Shown piece after piece: positions 1 to 5,981 of a stretch of DNA of 9,705 nucleotides; position 1 is the first letter of the stretch; the number at the start of each line of letters is the position of its first letter. Both the position numbers and the translations under genes were made by a program. Under the pieces are notes generated by a model that saw only the letters and a program-made list of their open reading frames with translations, was not told the origin of the DNA and made no database searches. The stretch is from Pseudomonadota bacterium. GTDB lineage: Bacteria > Pseudomonadota > Gammaproteobacteria > Steroidobacterales > Steroidobacteraceae. The stretch covers positions 1 to 9,705 of the forward strand of contig JAFEDW010000061.1 in the NCBI GenBank assembly GCA_018241455.1, written 5' to 3'.

Positions 1-1164
1 GTCGAGCGCCAGGTTCCACAGGATCACGCCGCGTGCCCAGGCCCGCGTCGCGCCAATCATCAGCTGGCCCACAAACTGCTTGAGCGCGCGATCCCAACGG
101 GGCGACCAGCCGCCCCCGGAGCATTCGGTCAGGTATGCATCCACACCCGGGTGTGCAGCGTGCACCTCATCCTGCGCATGCACGTCGCCGTAGTAGCAAT
201 GCCACGCCACGCCGTCGATGTACTGTGCCGCGGTTGGGTCAGCGAGCACCCGCAGTGGAGACTCCGGGTGTTCCCAATTGTGGTCCCACTCGAGCAGCAA
301 CGGCGCCCCGGGCCGCTTGGCCAGCCGCGGCCCGAGGAAATCGCTTACGAAACGCGCACGCGCCGGCGCATCGAAGCGCATGCCCGGATAATCGCTGGGT
401 TCGAAACCCGGCTCGTTCTGGATCGTCAACGCGTAGATCGGCACGCCCGCGTGTTCGGCGGCTCCGACGAACCGCAACAGATAGTCTGCGTAGACACCGT
501 AGTACTCGCTGAGCAACCGACCACCGATGAGGCTGCTGCTGTCCTTCATCCACGCCGGCGCCGACCATGGTGAGGCGACGATGCGCAGCTGCCGGTTGAG
601 CGCACGCGCGCTGCGCAACACCGGGATGAGCTGCATGTGATTGGCGTCGAGCCTGAATTTCGACAGCGTCGGATCGGACTCGCCCAATGGCATATCGTCG
701 AGTGTGTAATGGTACGGAGAAAAATCCGAACCTCCGATCGGCACGCGCACGAAGCTCAAGTTCAGCCCCGGCGCTGGTCCGAACAGTTCACGCATCAGCG
801 CGTTGCGCTGCCGTGGCTTTTGCGATTTAAGCAATGTCGCGGTGGCATCGGTCATGGCAGCGCCAAAGCCAACCATCTCCTGGTAACGCACGCTGCCGTC
901 GACGTCGATGAGCAACCTGGAGCCCGCCTGCTCGCGGAAATGCAGGTCAGCATCGCGCTGCAGGAGCCGTCCGCGATCGCCTGTCGTTACATAGACCTGC
1001 ACCGCAACGGCATCGGCGCGCGGCCGGATTGCACGCCCTTTGGTCGGCGGCACGGCGGATGGCGCCGCGCGTGGTGCGGGCGTTTGGGCGCGCACCGGAA
1101 CCGCGCAGATGGCCATCAGGTCCAGGCACAGCAGGACTGCGAATGCTGCTCGCAAAGCACTCAC
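1..1164 (-). CDS. GH30-family secreted beta-glycosidase (3' end outside window)
   Basis: I translated this frame by hand. It is open from a GTG at 1164 to the window edge, giving 388 residues with no stop. The N-terminus looks like a type I signal peptide: a short basic start, a hydrophobic run at about residues 6-22, and an ARA-QT cleavage site after residue 26. The product is therefore probably exported to the periplasm or beyond. GH30 hallmarks appear in order: GFGAAMTDA (99-107), RVPIGGSDFS (140-149), ASPWSAPAWMK (197-207), TIQNEP with the likely acid/base Glu251, a WHCYYG strand near 320, and TECSGG with the likely nucleophile Glu347. GH30 enzymes are retaining hydrolases; members cleave beta-1,6-glucan, glucosylceramide or xylan, and the exact substrate cannot be read here. 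The start overlaps the stop of the upstream ATPase gene as GTGA, with GGAG about 7 nt before the GTG, so coupled translation is likely. The C-terminal beta domain lies outside the window. Confidence 0.88.
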   Translation of the reverse strand, partial: MSALRAAFAVLLCLDLMAICAVPVRAQTPAPRAAPSAVPPTKGRAIRPRADAVAVQVYVTTGDRGRLLQRDADLHFREQAGSRLLIDVDGSVRYQEMVGFGAAMTDATATLLKSQKPRQRNALMRELFGPAPGLNLSFVRVPIGGSDFSPYHYTLDDMPLGESDPTLSKFRLDANHMQLIPVLRSARALNRQLRIVASPWSAPAWMKDSSSLIGGRLLSEYYGVYADYLLRFVGAAEHAGVPIYALTIQNEPGFEPSDYPGMRFDAPARARFVSDFLGPRLAKRPGAPLLLEWDHNWEHPESPLRVLADPTAAQYIDGVAWHCYYGDVHAQDEVHAAHPGVDAYLTECSGGGWSPRWDRALKQFVGQLMIGATRAWARGVILWNLALD

Positions 1165-2237
1165 CTTCGCGCTCCATCGTCAGCACGAAACAGCGAAGCT
1201 GTCGTGGCATCGAATGCGAAGTGCACCGTGGAGCCTATATGTGCCGTGTAGTGTTGTGGAGCGAGCGCAGCCCAGTGCGCGTTGCCCAACTGCAACCAAA
1301 TGACCACTGAACTTCCCATGGGTTCGATCAACGTGACTTGGCCGTGAAAGGTACCGCTATCTGTCAAGCGAATCTGCTCCGGCCGTACGCCGAGCACCAG
1401 CTCCTCTCCATCCACCAGAGGCCCGCCATCTGGCTCATAGTCGCCGAGCGGGAAATCGAACTGTGGAGCGTTGAAGCTGCGCCCACCTTGGCCAATCGAC
1501 CCGCGGCCCTCGATGAAATTCATCGGCGGCGAACCCATGAAGCCGGCGACGAAGCGGTTCGCCGGGCGCGCGTAGACCTCGGCCGGCGTGCCGAGCTGCT
1601 GGATGCGCCCCTGGTGCAGCACGGCGATGCGCGTGGCCAGCGTCAACGCTTCCACCTGGTCGTGCGTCACGTAGATCATCGTCGCGCCGAGACGCTGGTG
1701 CAGCAGCTTCAGCTCGCGCCGCAGCGCGGCGCGCAGGTTGGCATCGAGGTTCGACAGCGGTTCGTCGAGCAGGTACACGCGCGCATCGCGCACCAGCGCG
1801 CGGCCGATCGCGACGCGCTGGCGCTGGCCGCCGGAGAGCTGCGCCGGCTTGCGCGCGAGCAGCGGTTCGAGCTGCAGCAGCGCCGCGGCACGCTGCACGC
1901 GCGCGGCCACTTCCGCGCGCGGCATGCCGCGCGCCCGCAGACCGAACGACAGGTTGCCGGCCACCGACATGGTCGGATACAGCGCGTAGGACTGGAACAC
2001 CATGCCGATGTTGCGCTCGCGCGGGCTCGCCCACGTGGCATCGACACCGTCGATCTCGATGTGCCCGCCGCTTACGTCGATGAGGCCCGCCATCGCGTGC
2101 AGCAGCGTGGACTTGCCGCAGCCGGACGGGCCCAGCAGCACGAGGAACTCGCCGTCGGCAACCTCGAGGTCGAGCGCATCGATGACCGGCTGCCCACCGA
2201 GCACCACGCGCAAATTGCGTACCGTGACGGCGGCCAT
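1161..2237 (-). CDS. MalK/UgpC/MsmK-type ABC sugar importer ATP-binding protein
   Basis: A 358-residue cytoplasmic ATPase that would power a carbohydrate ABC importer. Visible motifs are Walker A GPSGCGKST (36-44), the Q-loop with Gln82 in VFQSYALYP, signature LSGGQ (134-138), Walker B VYLLDEP with Glu159, and the H-loop His192 in YVTHDQ. The stretch GSPPMNF (236-242) and LGVRPEQI (282-289) are typical of the C-terminal TOBE/regulatory domain of the MalK-UgpC-MsmK subfamily. Length is slightly below the usual 360-380. ATG at 2237 is the first possible start, because the codon before it is an in-frame TAG. The only ribosome-binding candidate, AGG in AGGCCCTAG, is contributed by the mobile element just upstream. 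No permease or binding protein is seen, so it may serve an importer encoded elsewhere, as shared ATPases such as MsmK do. The downstream hydrolase overlaps it by 4 nt, which suggests a joint role in using the released sugar. The exact substrate is unknown. Confidence 0.93.
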   Translation of the reverse strand: MAAVTVRNLRVVLGGQPVIDALDLEVADGEFLVLLGPSGCGKSTLLHAMAGLIDVSGGHIEIDGVDATWASPRERNIGMVFQSYALYPTMSVAGNLSFGLRARGMPRAEVAARVQRAAALLQLEPLLARKPAQLSGGQRQRVAIGRALVRDARVYLLDEPLSNLDANLRAALRRELKLLHQRLGATMIYVTHDQVEALTLATRIAVLHQGRIQQLGTPAEVYARPANRFVAGFMGSPPMNFIEGRGSIGQGGRSFNAPQFDFPLGDYEPDGGPLVDGEELVLGVRPEQIRLTDSGTFHGQVTLIEPMGSSVVIWLQLGNAHWAALAPQHYTAHIGSTVHFAFDATTASLFRADDGARR

Positions 2238-2240
2238 CTA

Positions 2241-2270
2241 GGGCCTGCTCACACTGAGGACATCGATGCG
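2241..2270 (+). repeat. Left terminal inverted repeat of the 265-bp element
   Basis: Begins GGGCCTGCTCACACT and ends CATCGATGCG. It is the inverted partner of 2476-2505 with mismatches at positions 8, 16 and 17 of the repeat. It lies three bases upstream of the ATPase ATG on the minus strand, so it forms the immediate translation-initiation context of that gene. Confidence 0.85.
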
Positions 2271-2275
2271 GCCGT

Positions 2276-2364
2276 GCTCGAGATCGTGCAGCGCAAGGCG
2301 CGACGACTGAAGTGTGCTCATTGCACATGAGGGAGGAGCAACGCCGCGCTGCACGATCTCGAGC
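2276..2364. repeat. Internal hairpin 1 of the element (19-bp perfect arms)
   Basis: Arms 2276-2294 and 2346-2364 are perfect 19-base inverted copies containing CTCGAGATCGTGCAG. The 51-base interior holds a smaller inverted repeat, CTCAT and ATGAG around TGCAC. As DNA or RNA this forms one branch inside the terminal repeats. Confidence 0.8.
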
Positions 2365-2376
2365 CGGCCCTGGAAG

Positions 2377-2476
2377 GTTGCGCTCAAAATGCTCTCATAC
2401 GGCGTTGCTCGGCGCTCACGTGGAATGACCACGCAGCGCGCCTCGCGCCTGGTCTGAGAGCATTTTGAGCAGCAAC
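2377..2476. repeat. Internal hairpin 2 of the element (16-bp perfect arms, extended to 21 bp)
   Basis: GCTCAAAATGCTCTCA at 2382-2397 is the exact inverse of 2455-2470. After a one-base bulge (2471) the pairing continues with GTTGC (2377-2381) against GCAAC (2472-2476). The interior has a further hairpin, CGTGG-AATGA-CCACG at 2419-2433, with possible GGCGC/GCGCC pairing outside it. This is the second branch of the predicted three-way fold. Confidence 0.8.
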
Positions 2477-2505
2477 GCATCGATGTCCCAAGTGTGAACA
2501 GGCCC
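2476..2505 (-). repeat. Right terminal inverted repeat of the 265-bp element
   Basis: Read on the minus strand it begins GGGCCTGTTCACACT and ends CATCGATGCG, pairing with 2241-2270 at 27 of 30 positions. Its first base (2505) is the G of the murI stop codon TAG, whose T and A come from the flanking target-site TA. Confidence 0.85.
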
Positions 2506-3353
2506 TATAGGTCGATCAGTTCCACTTCGTCGGCGGCAATCGGCGCGCCGAGGAAACGGCCGCCGACGGTGGCGAATCGATCCACCGCGTCGGTGGCGAG
2601 GAACCGCAGCTGCGGCGCCGCACCGCCCGCGACGCGCTGCAGGCCGCGTGCCGCGAGCAGGGCACGCGCTTCCTGCGCTGTGGTCGCCGCCGAATCGACC
2701 AGCCGCACGCCCGGCCCCGCCGCCGCGGCGATCACGGATTTCAGCACCGGGAAATGCGTGCAGCCCAGCACGATCGTGTCGGGTGCGTGCGAGCGCGCGC
2801 TGCGCAGCGGCTCGAGGTAGCGTTCGGCCGCGGCCATCGCCACCGGCCCTTCGGTCCAGCCTTCCTCGGCCAGCGCGACGAACAGCGCGCAGGCGATGGC
2901 CGTGACCTCGGCTTCGGGACGGATGCGCGCGATCGCCTGGCTGTAGGCGCCGCCGCGCACCGTGCTCTCGGTCGCCAGCACCGCGATGCGGCCGCTCTTC
3001 GACGCGGCGCAGGCCGCGCGCGCACCGGGCTCGATGACGCCGATCACCGGCAGGTCGGCATGGCGCTGCTGCAGCGCCGGGAGCGCGGCGGCCGAGGCGG
3101 TGTTGCAGGCGACCACCAGGCATTTGATGCCGCGCTCGATGAGCTCATCGGCGGCCTGCAGCGCATAGCGCGCCACGGTGTGTTCGCTCTTCGTGCCATA
3201 CGGCAATCGCGCCGTATCACCGAGGTAAATGAAGGATTCCTCCGGCAGCACGGCGCACAGCGCGCGCAGCACGGTCAATCCGCCAACACCGGAATCGAAC
3301 ACGCCGATCGGCAGGTCCGGGCTGCCAGATGCGGGCGCCGCCGTACCGCTCAC
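2505..3353 (-). CDS. murI: Glutamate racemase MurI
   Basis: A 282-residue cytoplasmic enzyme that interconverts L- and D-glutamate, supplying D-glutamate for peptidoglycan. Family signatures are clear: GVFDSGVGGLTVLR (17-30, with the conserved Asp20-Ser21 pair), YLGDTARLPYGTKS (43-56), the first catalytic cysteine Cys83 in VACNTASA, and the second, Cys198, in LGCTHFP with His200. The C-terminus VELIDL is a normal family ending, so the protein is full length despite the element inserted at its stop codon. The stop TAG uses T and A of the target-site duplication plus the first G of the element. The start is GTG at 3353, inside a GTGA overlap with the lysS stop, with GGAA about 9 nt upstream. 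Cotranscription with prfB and lysS is likely. Confidence 0.95.
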   Translation of the reverse strand: MSGTAAPASGSPDLPIGVFDSGVGGLTVLRALCAVLPEESFIYLGDTARLPYGTKSEHTVARYALQAADELIERGIKCLVVACNTASAAALPALQQRHADLPVIGVIEPGARAACAASKSGRIAVLATESTVRGGAYSQAIARIRPEAEVTAIACALFVALAEEGWTEGPVAMAAAERYLEPLRSARSHAPDTIVLGCTHFPVLKSVIAAAAGPGVRLVDSAATTAQEARALLAARGLQRVAGGAAPQLRFLATDAVDRFATVGGRFLGAPIAADEVELIDL

Positions 3354-4840
3354 GCCGGCGATTCCGGCCGCATCTGCGGGAACAACAGCACGTCGCGGAT
3401 CGACGGGGAGTCGGTCAGGAACATGACCAGCCGGTCGATGCCGAGCCCTAAGCCGGCGGTCGGCGGCATGCCGTATTCGAGCGCGCGCACGTAATCGGCA
3501 TCGTAGTGCATCGCCTCGTCGTCGCCCGCCTCATGGCGCGCAACCTGCGCGCGGAAACGCGCCGCCTGGTCTTCCGGATCGTTGAGTTCCGAGAAACCAT
3601 TGGCCAGTTCGCGCCCGCCGATGAAGAATTCAAACCGATCGGTCAGGAATGGGTCGGCATCATTGGCCCGCGACAGCGGCGAGACCTCGGCCGGATACGC
3701 GGTGACGAACGTCGGATCCATCAGCGTGTGCTCGGCGGTCTTCTCGAAGATCTCGATCTGGAGCTTTCCGGCGCCGTCGCCGGCCTTGACCGGGATGCCG
3801 AGCCGTTCGCAAGCCGCGCGCAGGTATGGCACCTCGCGCAGGCGTGATCGTTCGAGCTGCGGGTTGTGCTCGATGATCAGGTCCTCCACGGTGACGCGCC
3901 GGAATGGCTTGCCGAGATCGTAGGCGCGGCCCTGGTAACTGACAACGCGCGTGCCGAGCAGCGAATCGGCCAACCCGTGCAGCAGCCGTTCGATCAGCTC
4001 CATCAGCTCACGGTAGTCGCTGTAGGCCCAGTACAGCTCCAGCATCGTGAATTCCGGGTTGTGCTGCGTCGACAGGCCCTCGTTGCGGAAATTGCGGTTG
4101 ATCTCGTAGACGCGCTCGAATCCACCGACGATCAGGCGCTTCAGGTACAGCTCGGGCGCGATGCGCAGGTACATCTTCGCATCGAGTGCGTTGTGGTGCG
4201 TGACGAACGGGCGTGCGGCCGCGCCGCCCGGGATCGGATGCATCATCGGCGTCTCGACCTCGAGGAAGTCGAGCGCATCGAGCGCATCGCGCAGGTAGCG
4301 CACGATCTGCGTGCGTGTGCGGAACACCGCGCGGCTGGCCTCGCTCATCACCAGGTCGACATAGCGCTGGCGATAGCGCGTCTCGGTATCGGCCAGGCCG
4401 TGCCACTTGTCGGGCAGCGGGCGCAGCGCCTTGGCCAGCAGCGCCAGGCCGGTGACGCGCACCGACAGCTCGCCGGTGCGCGTGCGGAACAGCGGGCCCA
4501 CCGCACCGAGGATGTCGCCGACATCGTAATCCTTGAAGGCTTGGTAACCGGACCCAAGCGCCTCTTCCTGCAGGAACAGCTGGATCGCACCGCTCCGGTC
4601 GGCGATCTTCGCGAAGCTCGCCTTGCCCATGACGCGCTTGAACATCATGCGGCCGCCGACGCGCACGTGCACCGGATTGGCTTCGAGCCATTGCGCGTCG
4701 CGCTCGGCGTAGGTCGCCAGCAGGTCGGCGGCCAGCGCATCACGCCGGAAATCGTTCGGGTAGGCCAGGCCCTTCGCGCGCAGCTCCGCCAGCTTGGCGC
4801 GCCGCTCGGCGATCAGGTGGTTTTCTTCGGTGTCGCTCAC
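3350..4840 (-). CDS. lysS: Lysyl-tRNA synthetase, class II
   Basis: A 496-residue enzyme that charges tRNA-Lys with lysine. An N-terminal OB-fold anticodon-binding domain lies at about residues 57-140 (VRVGGRMMFKRVMGKASFAKIADRSG is its start in slightly longer form). The class II catalytic core follows: the RYRQRYVDL segment (155-163), motif 1 region EVETPMMHP (194-202), motif 2 with FRNEG (251-255) and the ATP-contacting Arg252, and motif 3 GLGLGIDRLVMF with Arg470. The C-terminus IRDVLLFPQMRPE is typical. Length is close to the roughly 505 of E. coli LysS. The start is GTG at 4840, sharing GTGA with the prfB stop, with AAGG about 8 nt upstream. It ends in another GTGA overlap with murI. The prfB-lysS pairing is common in many bacteria. 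Confidence 0.97.
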   Translation of the reverse strand: MSDTEENHLIAERRAKLAELRAKGLAYPNDFRRDALAADLLATYAERDAQWLEANPVHVRVGGRMMFKRVMGKASFAKIADRSGAIQLFLQEEALGSGYQAFKDYDVGDILGAVGPLFRTRTGELSVRVTGLALLAKALRPLPDKWHGLADTETRYRQRYVDLVMSEASRAVFRTRTQIVRYLRDALDALDFLEVETPMMHPIPGGAAARPFVTHHNALDAKMYLRIAPELYLKRLIVGGFERVYEINRNFRNEGLSTQHNPEFTMLELYWAYSDYRELMELIERLLHGLADSLLGTRVVSYQGRAYDLGKPFRRVTVEDLIIEHNPQLERSRLREVPYLRAACERLGIPVKAGDGAGKLQIEIFEKTAEHTLMDPTFVTAYPAEVSPLSRANDADPFLTDRFEFFIGGRELANGFSELNDPEDQAARFRAQVARHEAGDDEAMHYDADYVRALEYGMPPTAGLGLGIDRLVMFLTDSPSIRDVLLFPQMRPESPA

Positions 4841-5932
4841 AATCCCGCCTTCAGGCTCGCTTCCATGAATTGATCGAGGTCGCCGTCGAGCACCGCGCCG
4901 GTGTTGCCGACCTCGACGCCGGTGCGCAGATCCTTGATGCGCGACTGGTCGAGCACGTAGGAGCGGATCTGGTTGCCCCAGCTCACGTCGGATTTCGAAT
5001 CCTCGAGCACGCGCGCGGCGGCGTTGCGCTTGTTGACCTCGAGTTCGTACAGCTTGGCCTTCAGCATTTTCATCGCCGTGGCGCGGTTCTTGTGCTGGCT
5101 GCGCTCGTTCTGGCAGGCGACGACGATGCCGGTCGGCGCGTGCGTGATGCGCACCGCCGACTCGGTCTTGTTGACATGCTGGCCACCGGCGCCGCTGGAG
5201 CGGTAGACGTCCATCTTCAGGTCGGCCGGGTTGATCTCGATCGCGATGTCATCGTCGACTTCGGGCGAGACGAACACCGAGGCGAACGAGGTGTGGCGCC
5301 GGTTCCCGGAATCGAACGGCGACTTGCGCACCAGGCGGTGCACGCCCGTCTCGGTGCGCAGCCACCCGTAGGCGTAGTCGCCCTTGAACTCGACGGTCGC
5401 GGACTTGATGCCGGCCACTTCGCCCGGCTGCGAATCGATCACCTCGGCCGGGAAGCCACGCGCCGCGGCCCACTTCAGGTACATGCGCAACAGCATCTGC
5501 GCCCAGTCCTGCGCCTCGGTGCCGCCGGCGCCGGCCTGGATGTCGAGGAAGGCGTTGTGGCGGTCCATCTCGCCGCGGAACATGCGGCGGAACTCGAGCG
5601 CCCGCACGCTGGCCTCGTAGCGGGGCCGTTCGCGCTCGATGTCACGGGCGGCCGATTCATCATTCTCGGATTCAGCCAGTTGCAGCAGTTCGAGCGCGTC
5701 GCGCACCGACGTGTAGGCCTGGTCCATTTCGCCGAGCTCGCCGCTCAGCCGGGCGCGCTCGCGCCCCAGCTCCTGCGCGCGTTCCGGATGGGTCCAGATC
5801 GCGGGATCTTCCAGTTCTAGGCCGACTTCCTCGAGGCGTTCGCGCTTCCGGTCATACTCAAAGAAACCCCCTCAAGGAGACGGCGCGCTCCTCGAGATCT
5901 TTCAGCGTACGCTTCAGCTGTGTGACTTCCAT
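4837..5932 (-). CDS. prfB: Peptide chain release factor 2, with programmed +1 frameshift
   Basis: RF2 recognises UGA and UAA stop codons and triggers peptide release on the ribosome. The zero frame runs from ATG at 5932 for 24 codons (MEVTQLKRTLKDLEERAVSL then RGFL) to an in-frame TGA at 5860-5858. Skipping T5860 continues as EYDRKRERLEEV... to the TGA at 4837. The joined product has 364 residues, matching E. coli RF2 (365). Key motifs in this numbering are the stop-codon-reading tripeptide SPF (204-206) and the catalytic GGQ (249-251) in SSGAGGQHVNKTESAVRITH. The residue four before GGQ is Ser245, the position where E. coli strains differ between Thr and Ala. A start at the internal Met at 5727 would lose the N-terminal domain and is unlikely. 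The frameshift lets RF2 regulate its own level. A 49-bp gap follows recJ and the stop overlaps the lysS start. Confidence 0.96.
5858..5872 (-). promoter_or_regulatory. prfB: Programmed +1 frameshift site of prfB
   Basis: Minus strand reads AGG GGG TTT CTT TGA G. AGGGGG (5872-5867) is the internal Shine-Dalgarno-like stimulator, set three bases before the slippery CTT (5863-5861) and the UGA stop, which is the classic spacing. Low RF2 lets the ribosome slip from CTT to TTT and continue with GAG. The base after the stop is G rather than the usual C, so the shifted codon is Glu instead of Asp. Confidence 0.95.
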
Positions 5933-5981
5933 CGGCCGGCCCGTTTGATTCGACGGCGCGCATGGTAGCACGGGCAAGCGC
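5933..5981 (-). other. 49-bp recJ-prfB spacer, possible weak promoter
   Basis: This is the only clear gap in the minus-strand gene run apart from the mobile element. No terminator hairpin with a T-run is visible. A loose promoter-like pair, TTGCCC then TCGAAT about 18 bases later, precedes the prfB ATG, but each half matches consensus only partly. No strong ribosome-binding site is seen; the bases before ATG are GGGCCGGCCG. prfB may be read through from rpfE-recJ, started here, or both. Confidence 0.25.

Larger units (their letters stand above)
2241..2505. mobile_element. 265-bp MITE-like element with 30-bp terminal inverted repeats and TA flanks
   Basis: The ends, 2241-2270 and 2476-2505, are inverted copies starting GGGCCTG and matching at 27 of 30 positions. 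TA dinucleotides lie immediately outside at 2239-2240 and 2506-2507, as expected for duplication of a TA target (the habit of IS630/Tc1-mariner transposases; the family is inferred). No transposase is encoded, so it would be non-autonomous and moved in trans. Inside are two further long inverted repeats (2276-2364 and 2377-2476), so the whole element can fold into a three-way junction. Its position between the last murI codons and the ATPase ATG separates two genes that would otherwise abut. It could instead be a structured intergenic repeat family rather than a transposon derivative; a search for copies elsewhere would settle this. Confidence 0.78.

Noticed and set aside
1087..1164. Lipoprotein signal on the GH30 enzyme
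   Set aside because: Cys13 and Cys20 lie in the hydrophobic stretch, but the residue before each (Leu and Ile) does not fit a lipobox, whereas an ARA-QT type I cleavage site is clear.
1338..2330. 330-codon plus-strand reading frame across the ATPase gene
   Set aside because: It is antisense to a gene with all ABC ATPase motifs, has no recognisable domain, and its Arg/Ala/His-rich composition is typical of frames opposite GC-rich genes.
2238..2480. 80-codon minus-strand frame spanning most of the 265-bp element
   Set aside because: It has no ribosome-binding site or recognisable domain and contains the inverted repeats, so its openness is most likely chance. It ends on the TAG formed by the target duplication.
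4837..5727. Start of prfB at the internal ATG at 5727
   Set aside because: The upstream frame joined by the frameshift site encodes the missing RF2 N-terminus and gives the normal family length of 364 residues.
3866..5820. Two long plus-strand frames opposite lysS and prfB
   Set aside because: Both are shadows of genes with complete family motifs on the minus strand.
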